Assembly: GCF_001039355.2 (NCBI RefSeq)
Contig: NW_019774036.1
Span: forward strand, 340,168 to 387,602
DNA length: 47,435 bases
Source: Lingula anatina
Lineage: Eukaryota > Brachiopoda > Lingulata > Lingulida > Lingulidae
Direction of reading: 5' to 3'
Below, one piece after another: positions 1 to 12,500 of this stretch (positions are counted from its first letter, which is position 1; each line of letters begins with the position of its first letter). The translations under genes and the position numbers were made by a program. The notes below the pieces were generated by a model that was not told where the DNA came from, did not search any database, and was given only the letters and a program-made list of their open reading frames with translations.

Positions 1-202
<202 letters not shown>

Positions 203-317
203 GGTGCGTTACTTAGGGGATGTCTGTACACAGTAACTAGAGGATCAGAGAGGTGATACCGCCTCCAGATATTGTTCCACCAATTGGAGTAAGCGCATTC
301 GTATAGAAAACCCCCCA

Positions 318-368
318 AAAAAGGGACACCACCGCCAGTCTTGTGCTTGACAAGCTCTATAAAATGCA
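318..368 (+). repeat. Segment shared by both flanks of the satellite
   Basis: About 50 bp (gggacaccaccgccagtctt ... aaaatgcaa) that recurs in diverged form at 2066-2117, on the other side of the tandem array. Suggests one larger element that carries the array. The rest of 203-534 shows nothing recognisable except an A-run near 393-411. Confidence 0.6.
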
Positions 369-534
369 ATCAACAAGAGTTCTCAAAATATGGCAAAAAA
401 AAAAAAAAAAATGGTACAATCAAGCAGATTTTCGAATTGACCTGTATTTTCCTAACATTGATCACTCTCGTGATTCTCTAGACAACAGGCCCACTGGTTT
501 TCCTTGAAATGTGTTGTTATTTTTGCATATGTAT

Positions 535-1790
535 GCGGACAAAAAACCTAGGGGCAACACTGGGCAAATCTTTGCTAGTTTTAAAGATATGAGGGTCAAG
601 AAAATATGCAAAGCTCAGTTCATTGTGAAAAAGTAGGTCTAAGGTCAATTTCAATGTCACAGAATATGACTTCCTATTCAAGTTTAATAGAAACCATGGA
701 TATTTCTTTGCCAGTTTTGGAGATTTAAAGGCCAGAAAACATGCAAAAAAACAGTTCATCATAAAAAGTAGGTTAAAGGTCAATTTCAAGGTCACAGTTA
801 GATAGCCAGTGCATGACTTCCTATTTAAGTTCAACAGCAACTTTGGATGTATCTCTGCCTGTTTTTGAGATATAAGGGATAGAAAATTTGCAAAGATCAG
901 TTCATGGTGAAAATTAGGTCAAATGTTAATTTCAGGGTCACAGTTCGATTGCCAGTATATAACTTCCTATTCATGTTCAATAGTAACTATGGGTGTATCT
1001 TTGCCAGTTTTTGAGATATAAAGATCAGAAAATTTGCAAAGTGCAGTTTATCATGAAAAAAGGCAAAGGTCAATTTCGATCACAGTAAAATCACCAGTAC
1101 ATGACTTCCTACAGTATTCATGTTCAATAGTAACTATGGGCGTGTCTCTGCCAGTTTGGAAAGTATAAGCATTAAAATAGTTGCAAAGTTCAGTTTATGG
1201 TGAAAAGTAGGTCAAAAGTCAATTTTAAGGTCACAGTTAGATTTAAAGTATATAACTTCCTTTTCAAGTTCAATAGTAACTATGGGCCTATCTCTGCCAG
1301 TTTTGGTGATATAAGGAACTAAATGTTACAATTTTCGGTTCATGATAAAAAGTAGGTCAAAGGCAAATTTAAAGGTCACACTTAAATTGCCAGTAAATGA
1401 CTTCCTATACATGTTTTATAGTAACTATGGACCTATCTCTGCCAGTTTTGGAGTTTTAAAAAAAGGGAAAGAAATTTGCAAAGTTCAGTTCATGGAGAAA
1501 AGTAGGTTAAAGGTCAATTTAAAGTAACAGTTAGATTGCCAATATATGATTTCCTATTCAAATGTGATAGTAATTATGGGGGTATCTTTGCCAGTTTTGA
1601 AAGTAAAAGTACTGAAAAAGTTGCAAAGTTCAGTTCATGATGAAAAGTATGTCTAAGGTCAATTTTAAGGTAACAGTTAGATTGCCAGTATATGACTTCC
1701 TATTCAAGTTCAATAGTAACTATGGGCCTATCTCTGCCAGTTTTGGAGATATAAGGGACTAAATGTTACAATTTTGGAATTACAATAATG
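535..1790 (+). repeat. About 146-bp satellite, eight to nine diverged copies
   Basis: The phrase gacttcctattcaagttcaa recurs near 669, 813, 959, 1099, 1253, 1397, 1548 and 1695, giving spacings of roughly 140-154. Each unit also has a 'tctctgccagttttggagat' block and an AGGTCAAAGGTCAATTT block. Small ORFs inside are by-products. Confidence 0.9.
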
Positions 1791-2157
1791 TGCCATAAAT
1801 TTCCTTCAAAAAGAAATTAATTGAAATAAAGAAATGGTCATTTTGGTCGAAATTCTTGAAATGGGAGGTGCAGAGAAGTTCCAGATCTTCAAATTTCATG
1901 AAAAAAATGTCATTTTTGACCAGAAGTTGTCTGCCTTGCCAAGCCTTATGTAACATTTTCCAGAGGTTCAAAATTGATTACATATTACCGTATTGCACAT
2001 TTTGCTTTCACCACCACAATGTACTTTTTGATACAGCATAACTCGTAAACCGTATGGAAATTTAAAAAAAACGGAGACCACCTCCAGTGTTGGGCTTTAC
2101 ATGCTCTACAAAATGCAAAAAAGAATAGGTCTCTAGCGTTAACGGTTCCTGATTTAG
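1791..2157. other. Repeat-like spacer after the satellite
   Basis: AT-rich, no supported gene. 2066-2117 matches 318-368 on the other side of the satellite, so this is probably the right shoulder of the same element. Confidence 0.5.
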
Positions 2158-2385
2158 ACCCCATTCCCATAGATTTTAGATCGATCTATCCCTGTGGGGA
2201 GTCTCACTAGATTACTGTCAGCTTATAGCCGGCTTAGGCGTCTGTCCCGCCTACTAAAGGCTGAAAGGGTGTATTAGCTATGGTGCGCGCTCGGCTGACT
2301 GAAATTTAGCGTGAACCCCCAGGGAGTTAGGTCGATCTAAATTTAAATCTCTGGATCGATCTAAATCTCTGGGAACGCACCCTAA
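2158..2385 (-). mobile_element. MITE family 1, reverse-oriented copy
   Basis: Reverse complement of the elements at 3053, 20209 and 35993: ccccattcccatagatttta at the left, 'cacgctaaat' core reversed, and ctctgggaacgcaccc at the right. Terminal inverted repeats contain the TAGATCGATCTA palindrome. Diverged ends make the target duplication unreadable. Confidence 0.85.
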
Positions 2386-3048
2386 GAGACAGTTTTCAGT
2401 TTCGATATCTTATGGCCGCTACTCCCGTGAAAATGCACCGATTGACCCCAAACTCACGGAGATGAAAGAAGACCTGAAGGGTAATACCTGCCAATAATAT
2501 TATACTGTAGGTTAGGTCTGTGTAGTTTCTGAATATTAGCGCAAATAATTTTTTTTCGTAAAAAAATCATTTTTTCGAAAATTTTGGCCCCTTTGACCTT
2601 GAAATAAAGGTAAAAGGTCACAACCAAGGGCATACTTGAAATCTCCACATATGACTTTCCTTCAGCTGTCTATAGAAACTTTTCCCATAATTCCTTCGGT
2701 ATGGTAGATAATTAGCATTTAATTTTGCTAATTTGGGACAAGGGTGCATTGCAATGAGCGCCACGCCTAGGCCCCAGCACCGACAAAGCCAAAATTTTAC
2801 TTGGAGCGAGTTGAGATAACAGGTGACCTAAATCCAAGAGATGGGTACGCAGGCCCTTGTAGTCTAGGAGGAGAGCAGAAACGGTGACTTGGCGGCAGAG
2901 CCGGCGGAACATACGGGTCGGGACTAAAACCATGGGTACCGCCAGCGTCTACGTCTTTTTATATTATTGCAAAGGCTTTGGAAAATGGAAGATATTTCCA
3001 TGTTCAAGTATAGTATGACATTTCTAATATCTGCCTATAGTCTTTGTT
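2386..3048. other. Region downstream of the AIG1-like gene, with a small unassigned ORF
   Basis: 2712-2933 on the minus strand is open for 73 codons with sensible-looking composition (VTVSALLLDYKGLRTHLLDL) and more balanced base content than its surroundings. I do not recognise it; a degraded transposon-encoded segment is possible. AGGTCA-like motifs occur at 2590-2625. Nothing else is supported. Confidence 0.35.
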
Positions 3049-3052
3049 TAAG

Positions 3053-3277
3053 GGTGCTTTCCCAGAGATTTAGATCGATCTAAAGATTAAGTTTTAGATC
3101 GACCTAACTCCCTGGGGGTTCACGCTAAATTGCAGTCAGCTGAGCGGGCACCTTAGTTAATTACCCCCTTACGGCTTTTAGTAGGCGGGACAGACGCTTA
3201 AGCCGGCCAAGCTGACAGTAATCTAGTGAGACTCCCCACAGGGATAGATCGATCTAAAAATCTATGGAAATGGGGTG
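3053..3277 (+). mobile_element. MITE family 1, complete copy, TSD TAAG
   Basis: 225 bp from GGTGCTTTCCCAGAG to GGAAATGGGGTG, flanked by TAAG on both sides (3049-3052 and 3278-3281). Sub-terminal TAGATCGATCTA repeats and no coding capacity. Same length as the copies at 20209 and 35993. Confidence 0.9.
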
Positions 3278-3457
3278 TAAGATGCAAGTTCTGAAGTAAA
3301 AAAATGTCACACATAAAAAAAATTAAGCTTACATCATTACCATTTCAAATATTCCAATTTAATCTTTTCAATTTACTTTTGACATTATTCAAGTTATTAT
3401 TGATTTAATGCAGACACTTGCACTATGAACAATTCTCACACATACATGTAGTTACTC

Positions 3458-3535
3458 TTAGTTCTCTCTCGCTAACGCCAGAACACTGTCAGCCATCATG
3501 ATCCTCTTCCTCGTCCTGGCAGCATATGACTCACC
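3458..3535 (-). CDS. AIG1-like exon 6 (C-terminus and stop)
   Basis: Acceptor aatcgcag| then [11 protein letters not shown] and a stop TAA at 3458-3460; 25 residues. Short, basic, cytosolic-type tail as in AIG1/ADTRP proteins. Phase 0 from exon 5. The polypyrimidine tract is weak, and the last exon has little sequence conservation to anchor it, so it is less certain than exons 1-5. Confidence 0.7.
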   Translation of the reverse strand, partial: GESYAARTRKRIMMADSVLALAREN

Positions 3536-6500
3536 CTGCGATTAAAAACACTCTGACAGGGGCTTCAAGGGATATATATATAACTCTTTGTGAGAGATCC
3601 ATATTTCACAAAAAATACACTGTAAACAATTCATAGAAATATAATGAATTCTATTTTAACACTAAACCTACAGTAATCACAATTATTCTGGAATATGTGC
3701 TTGTCATTGGACTACAAGATTTTCATATATGGCTATCCTATATAATAATCTCTTAAGAGAATATTACAAATTTTTTTTTAGAAAAAGACAATGTACTAAC
3801 TTTTACGTTGGAACAGATTCATGAACTATGAAAAGTATTAGAAAATTGTCATTTACCCCAGGAAAATCCATTTTTTGACAAAAATGAATTGTTGTTATCC
3901 TTTCAATACATTGCTCAGTTTAAGTCCCTGGTTTAACCATCAGAAACAGCAACATCACTGGTTAAAGAGTACACTTTTTATTGAACTATCAAAAAAGTGT
4001 TTATTAGCCACATGATAACATATACAATACTTGTAAATTATCTGCCAGTTGGTAAAGATACTAACTGTGAAATTTTACAAAAGGTATAAAAACATTACTT
4101 TAACCACAACTAATTTGCTCAGTTCACATGACAGAACATCACAAAGAGCAATTTGTATATTTCCTCTCTCAAAAACTAATATCAAACAAAGGATAGAATC
4201 TAGTAAATAAATCATGGATCACATTAAATAAATCACGGATCACATTGCATAGAGGGAGCCACTAAGCACCCCAAGAGATGACCACATAAAATATTCATGT
4301 TTGCACTGCTCAAGGAGGGTCCGGCATACCCTCTTGCATTGCTGAAGGGAGTGCCCTTCTCTAAGACTTTCAACTTTCATTTCTATCTTCCAGCCTCGTT
4401 ACTTCTTATTTCCTTCATAAAGTCTTATCTTGAATCTTTTCAGAATTTTTCTTATCCTTTATCACATTTCTCGTTCATATTTTAGAATTTTTGAATTTTT
4501 TATTTAACCTTCTTTGCCTGTAGAGTCTTCCCTTGTGTTGGTCCTGAAAGAAAAACATCGTTTCCTATCAGTGATATTATCACAACACAGCAAAGTAAAA
4601 TATGAAACACTATGGAGCTTAGAACCTCAGTGGTGGCATACTGACAAGATTTTTCCAACAAACTTTGTTAACACATCCGTATAAGTCTATCTTTATATAA
4701 AAAGTTGCAGAATGTTGGAAGTTGTTTATGTATGATACTGAAGGAATTTTTATAAGAAATACTACTGTAAATGGTTAAACGGTGATATTAATTGAATTCC
4801 AGTTAAAATATGAGTCTGAAGCATCTGATAACAATTCAAATACTAACTACCTGTCTTCCCTGTTCTCTCTCTATCTCAGTTATTTTCTCTCTCTCTCCCT
4901 CTCTCTCTCTTAAGCATTCTTTCTATCTCTTTCTCTCTCATACACATTCTCTCTCTTCAACTCTTTTCCCAAGTTCTCAAACCACTACAATCTTGCATTT
5001 CACAATGCCACTGTCACACCCAGCACAATGTCACTGTCACACATAACACACTCACCCCAGCACAATGTCACTGTCACACCTAGCACACTCACCCCAGCAC
5101 ATCTGTGTTACTTCATGACCACACAAGTAGAGGATCATCACCAGCACCCAGCACAGCACCATGAAGACGATCCTCATGGGCCAGCTGAGCACCCTCAGGA
5201 TGGGGTACACCCAGATGTCCGCCTTGAACGCAATCCACAATATCCTGGAATCATGACAGTCATTTTATTGTTCTTAACTGTTAAGTACATGTAGTCTAGG
5301 GGCGCATTCCCAATTAAACAATATGTCTATGCAGATCGATCCAACTTTGCAGGGACTATCACTGAATGCAATCAGCTTAACAGATTAACACAGTTCTTCA
5401 TTTCAAATGTACTCATGTAATCTTCATTTTTTCTGTATTCTACTATATGCCAAAAGGTCTCATGTTAATCCCTTAATCTGACTGCATTCAGCAAGAGTCC
5501 CTGTGGAGTTGGCTCAATCTGCATAGACTGATTGTTACATTGGGAATGAACCCTAGGCCCTGCTGAGCACACACTGATGTAGAGATGTAGAACTTATTAT
5601 GGTTATAATACAAGAGTTAATTCTTTGATATATGCTCTACATTAATCTCCCTAGTTTACAATATAGGGATTAAAACTTAAAGCCATGCAGCCAATGTTGA
5701 TGTCAGGATTTTTATACATGCGAGCCACTTCTTTCACTTATAGTGGTTCACAATTCCCTGACAAAGTGGCTTAACTAGTTGACAGTCATCTCATATTTAA
5801 TACTCAACAGAGCACATGCAACACTATTTTAAATGTGATGTTTCCAGTCAAATTGTTAAAGATTGCAGAAATCTTACCAAAACTGGTACAACGAAGAGAA
5901 AAACACAATTCCAGGAATCCCTACTTTCTTGCTGGGATATTCATGGTAGACCACATATGCCTCTATTAGCAGGAATGGTAGTACAGTGGTATGCTGAAGA
6001 TAAAGAGACACAATTCCTGTAAAATCCATCTATCCTTTCAATGGGGAAAATTAATTTAGCAGATACTGTATTTTTCTAATTTGTAAATTCTTCAAATTAA
6101 AACATTTGCATTGTGTGGCAGCAAGAAAACTGACAAGCAGGCTTCCTTTTAGTTCTATTCTAATGAAGTGAAAGCATCAGAAATACTTAACAAAAATAAA
6201 ATTTTATTGATTCCAGAACTATGTATCTGAAAGAAAAACAACTTTTAACCAAAGCACTGTAAAAAAGGCATTACTATAGTAAAAGTACATGTATAATCAT
6301 TCTGTTAACATGACTCAATAACAAATGAACAGTATACATAATAAATGTTCAGTAAGAGAGTGCTCAATGTGAAGTCAATGCAGCTGTCTCTGTCCTTCTC
6401 AAAGACTCACAAGTGTCAGTCTCAGGGACTCACAAGTGTCAGTCTCAGGGGCTCAAGTGTCAGTCTCAAGGACTCACAAGCATCGGTCTCAAAGACTCAC

Positions 6501-9500
6501 AAGTGTCAGTCTCAAGGACTCACAAGTGTCAGTCTCAAAGACTCACAGGTGATAAGAGGGATGTGTGGAATACTCATATCCATGTTATTACAGGAAGGTA
6601 CTAGTACACTTCATATTTCATGTGGATAAACACTAGTATGAGGAGAAAGATTGCATTCACTTCTCTCACTCCCCCCACCCGTCCCGCCAACTACAAGTTG
6701 TAAGGTGGTAATTAACTTCCGTGCCCGCTAGGCTGACAGCTGTTTAGTGTGAACCCCCAGGGAGTTAGGTCGATCTAGTTGGATCGTTCTAATCTCTGGG
6801 AATGGGGTCTAGGTAGTTTTTTCCTTGGGAATGTGGGTGGGGGTGGAAGATAATTTAGAGTTTCTTTAATCTATTATGCATATAGCTCTCACCATAAGCA
6901 GAATGTCGCTGTCCTTACCATGACATGGTTTAACCAGGGTGGATACAAACCCTTCATTTCATCAGGCGTAACCAAACGCTCGTCCCAAAATGTCAGCCCC
7001 CAGAACAGAAGTACAACACACTGGAAGGAAGGGATAGGAAGGAGAATTAAACGACAGTACCCACCATGACATGGTTTAACCAGGATGGAATGATTTTGTC
7101 CAGCTCTGCGGGATACACCAGCTCTCTGTCCACCGCGTATAGAGACCAGAAGGAGGCTACGACAAACTGATGGAAAAAAGGAGTAATATTAGCTGAGGTG
7201 GAACAGTACGTTCAAGTAACATATATACGAGCTAAGTAAAATAAATAAATAAATAAATAGCACAGGACCCACTTTTTATGAAACTATAATGTTACATAGA
7301 TCAATCCAACACCACAGGGACTCTGGCTGAATGCCATCAGATGAACATGCTTCCACTTATTTCCAATGTACTTATATAATCATCAGCTTTTCTGTATTCT
7401 ATTCAATGCCTAGAGGTGTGTCAATCTGTTCACCTGATTGCATTCATTGAGAATCCCAGCCAGTTGGATGGATCTACAGAGAACATTTTTCCTTTGGCAT
7501 TATTTTTCTCTTCATCATCTCTTCATAAATAATAACTTTATTGTTATTACTTTATCTTTTTTTTTCAGTTTTTTTTTTTTTTTTCAACATACTATATATG
7601 TGCATTGATTAATCAACCATTTGTACCAAGAACCTCTATACAAAAGACAAACTGTTGTGTAATACTTACTGCGCCTATAGGAAATGCCAGTATACTATAC
7701 ATTCTATCTCTAAACTTCTGTAGGGTGGAGTGTTTATCTTTCCCGTCTTCAGGCCCTGCATTGCTGCCACACAGGTCATTTAATAGGGCGATCCCAAAGT
7801 AGAACGTGTTGATCAACTGAAAATATACAATGATAAACAATAACATGCTAGTGCAAGGATTGCCGTATTTCACATGGACCAATTTCTCTTCAAAATTCCC
7901 ATCACCTTTCACTGTGGAGAAGTTTAAAGGGATAATAACTCTTCGTATGATATCTCTATTTCACAATTAAAACATTGTGAATAACTCACAGAAATATAAT
8001 ATATCCTGTTTTACCACAAAAACGGCAGTTATAGCTATTATTCTGATATCTGAGCTTGTCTTTAGACCACGTGACCTCCATTGATGGCTATACTCTGTTA
8101 AAATCTCTTAAGAGCTTTTAACAAAAAACCAAACTTTTTAGAAAAAAAACAGGGACTAACTTTGTATGTAAAAATGGATTCATTAACCATTGGTAAGTAT
8201 GGGAAAATTGTTGTTTACTCCAGGAAAATTCATTTTTTGGCCGAAACGAAGAGTTATTATCCCTTTAATATTGATAAAGCTGCCACAACCAGGCTATACA
8301 TGTACCCACACTTTAAAAACCCTATCATGGTAGTTAATTTCCAATTTAAGTCTCCAGGGAGAACTTGCTCTGCATTCTTAACAAACATTACACTTGATGT
8401 ATTTTGGTAAGCCTAAAATTAATGCCTTGCATGATAATTATGTAAACATACTGGTCACACTTACTACAACAATCACGTACACTGTTTTATTACAATTGCC
8501 ATATACAGTGCCAGTATAACAGTCCTGGGGTAGCGCTAACACTCCCCAATTTAGCCAAATGCTAAAACTGTCTTAAATTGGCTAAAGAAAAAGGACTTGA
8601 TTTGACATGTTTTAGCCAAATTATAACCATTTTGATAACAAATTGACAGAAATATGGTGATTTGGCTAAGCGAAAAAAATTGCTGGCGCTACCCTAGCAG
8701 TCATATGTTTTTTGTGTTCTATATGTATTTTAAACATTGTTATATACACAGCTAGTACAACAATTGCATACACTGTGTTCTATATGTATTGTTAGTACAA
8801 CAATCATGTACCCTGTGATGTCCTAGACGCCTGACGTTGTAATAGGAGATAGTAGTAGTGTTCTTTATGTATTGTCATATACACCATACAACAATACCTG
8901 TAAACACTATACTCTAGCTATTTGTATTATCATACACATAGTTACACAAACATACTTACAAAACACCAGAATGTCAGGTATTTAAACTTCCCACCGTATC
9001 CCATATATTCAAACAAGCTATCTCCTCTCTTGTCTTTCACATAGTGAATGTTATATTGCAACGAAAAGGCGTACATCATAAACAGACTGGCGTGGTAGAC
9101 TGTTGACTTTAAGGACGCCATGCTTGTGCTTCCAGACTACAACTGAACTCCGACCTTTAAACTGCAAACACTGACCTAGAAACAGTTGACCTAGTTCCTG
9201 GACACCTAACAATAGTTCCTCAATCAAGAGATTAAATACCGAGTAGACTGTCTGCAGTGACTGATATTGATCCCGCTCAATTTCTACGCTGTTTGAGGAG
9301 ACAAGATTGACAGTGTTTATCCTCACTGTACGGTCTTGCTTTTGCAGCCTTCTTTCCCAGATCAAGCTAGTTGTAAGGAAAGGGCTTGGGGGGGGGGCAG
9401 GGGGGGGGAGGAGGGCAGGGGAGGAGGGGGGCAAAGACCAACTGCCAACCAACCAGGGTCAACTTATCAGGGATCACATGCAGTTAGGTTATCATTATAG

Positions 9501-12500
9501 TCTCCACCAGTAGATGTATTTTACTCCTCCTTGTGTATACAATGAACTTGACGATGTCTGGAACATCAGGTATACTCAGTACATCAGGGTGATTGACTGA
9601 CATAATAATAATAATGATGACCAAATTAACCCCTTGGCTAATACCAATAAAGGTTATAATGGGGGCTTGAAAAAACTGTTACCACACGTACAACATATGC
9701 AATTGAAAGTTGTGCACCTGATATCATGTCTTGTTCTTATAAATATATAAGCACAAATAATAATAAACAAACCAAAAACGAACAAACAAATAAATAAACA
9801 ATTATATGAATAATCATGAATCTCTATGAAACTACCTCATTCCAGAATGTCAAAAACTTCCAGGGCCCTCCATACGTCTGGTGTACCCCAAAGTTTCGTT
9901 TTGCGGGTTGAATAAATGTGATATCTTTATACAGCGTAAACATCCACACTGCAAACACTAGGGCGTGGTAAAGCACGGGGAAATAACGCCTCTGCGGGCT
10001 TTGTTCAGACTGCATCACTGGTAAAATATCCTATACACAGTCTGGCTATCTTTGTCATTCAGACCTCAATGGCCGACCTGTGTTGCCTAGCTCAGCAAAA
10101 GATAAGTACACGCCCGGCGTTTCAAGAATTACTTCCTTCTTCCACAGGGCTCTCTTTCCTGCTTTCAAACGTGCCTATGCTTGGTGTTAACCACCCTTTG
10201 CTGTTCTGTGGTATAATTCGTAATCACTATAGGTTATTAAGCAAGATAAAACTGTTAACTAAGTTCCAAGCAAAGTGCTGACAGATCTCTGAATAAATAT
10301 CTGTTCTAAGGCAAGCTTTGCTGCTCTGGAATGTAATATATGACGCTAAGTTACTAAATACGTTAGTTCTGGGTAAACCATCAATCTTCCAAGGCTGGAA
10401 ATCAGTCAGCGAGATAAGCCAATAATAGTGTCTGCCATTCAGCAGCCAATCTGAGCCACGATGATAAAACTTTAAAACCTCCAATTATTGCAGCTGTGGT
10501 ACTAAACCAACCTCTGGAGCAAGCCGCTCACGATCAGCTATAATGTACTTGTTTGAGAGCTATCTCCCCAGTGATTGGTCTATTGACAGAATTTAAACTC
10601 TGGTTAAGGTCAATCTTTATAGAGGGGGTCATAGGTATCCCCTTTGTTGACGGGAGAGGGGGTTATTGTCAACATCATACACAGGACAACATTAATACGC
10701 TAAGGCAGTATAGAATTACACACACAAGCAGGAGAGTGCAATCAATAGTATACCCTTTACACATTTCTCATTCAATCAGCAATTTTCAATTTTGTATTCG
10801 GCCTATAGTCACAATTAACCTGTACCAGCCCCTAAACTTATTGTTATAGTGTTGGATAACTGTCTAAATATTTGTTTGGCCGTGTTCAAACTTGGGTTTC
10901 TGAGATAATCACTGTGAGTAGGAATAATCAATAACTGTACTACACATTGCTACATTCATCTTCATAAAAAAAAGAAGGTACAAAAATAGGAATTATTCAC
11001 AAAATTGGGTGTTATATATCTAGGCATTCCAACATAAATATTTTATTTTTTCTCTACAGGTTATTTCAAGCGATTAGAGTATTTTTGCACAAATTCCACC
11101 AGCATAATATATTATTATTAAACTTATTTTGCTCAGTGTTATTTCAGAAAATACAAAAGTTTATGCAACAGTTTTATGGATTTTTTTCTTTTTTTCTAAT
11201 ATAAAGTTACAGAATAATCTTCATCACAAGGAGGTTCAAGAAATTTAAGTTTTTAGCTTGTAATTTTTCCTCCCCCTCCCCTACAGGATGTGATCAGGTT
11301 GAATAACTCTGAAAGTTTTCTTCATTTCTTGTTTTGGCTCATCTGGCTCACCAGTTTCACTTTCACTTCTACTGAGCAAGGTTACAGTCATGCTAGCTAG
11401 TAGCCTATAATTCAAATTTACAACAGTTTGATAGCCTTGCTATGACTATCCTTATATCTGGGGGTTGAAGTAATGATAACAGGTACAAGTGAAGGAGAAA
11501 ATACCTGTGGATACAATGTGTTATTGATAAGAACTGGCTGCATAAAATAATAGGCTAAAAAACAATCTGAGTAATAAGTTAACACCTGAGATGTTTTGGG
11601 TGAAAAGAAAAGTAGATGGGCAATCATGCAAGCTGACATCAGGTGCATACAAAATATCATTGACATAAAAAAAAAAATAAAAACAAACAGATGGAGTCTA
11701 TGACTGGGTTCCCGTACCTAGATCGATCTAACAGGATCGGTCCATCTCCAAGGGGTTTCCCACTTAATTGCTTTCGGTTTAAACTTCTTAGATGTCTGAC
11801 ATGCCTTCTGGAGCTGCTAAAGGATAATTAATTATCCCATAGCAGCTTCAGTACTAGTAGGTGTGACAGACATCTAAGCCACTTAAGTTGATTGCAATTT
11901 ACCAATAATCCCCTCTGAGATAGATGGATCCACTGTTAGCATGATAGGGTCTGGAAATAGTCTTTATCACGCAAATTACCCCGGCATAAAAATGAACAAA
12001 AACACCCTAATATTTATGTATACTAGTATATATCTCCACTACATACAAAATATCACTTATAAAAATAAACAAAAACACTCTTATATTCATATATACCTCA
12101 GTCCACCATGTCAGATACTTCCACGGCCCTCCGTAGCTATTCCAGCTGTAATTATTACGTGGCCTGCATATAAAGTAGTCGTAATAGACAGAGTATGCCT
12201 GAATCACCAGCACTGTTAGATGTACAGCAAGTGGAACAGCCTTGGGTGCCATTTCACCATATACAACACATATATAACTTATACCAGTATAGTACTAGTA
12301 GATGTGCTGGCAACAATATGTCTTCCTTTATCTCTTTTCTGATCTGTAATTTGCCTAAATTCCAGTCACTTTTCACTGTGCTGAATAAGTTGATGCTTCT
12401 GAGTTATTTTTACACAATCTTCATGAAGTCAACAACAGGATACAGACACGCACTAGTGGGATGATGACTTCTCCTTTTAAGTATTTGATGTATACGTGCA

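Noticed and set aside
6404-6552. CRISPR-like array
   Set aside because: Units are contiguous without unique spacers and the genome is eukaryotic.
6345-6629. Repetitive CQSQGLT protein
   Set aside because: Reading of the 23-bp minisatellite in an intron.
9051-9452. 133-codon minus-strand ORF
   Set aside because: A different frame from first exon A; its Pro-rich start comes from the G-run. The exon A frame (ATG at 9121) carries the family motif and the donor.
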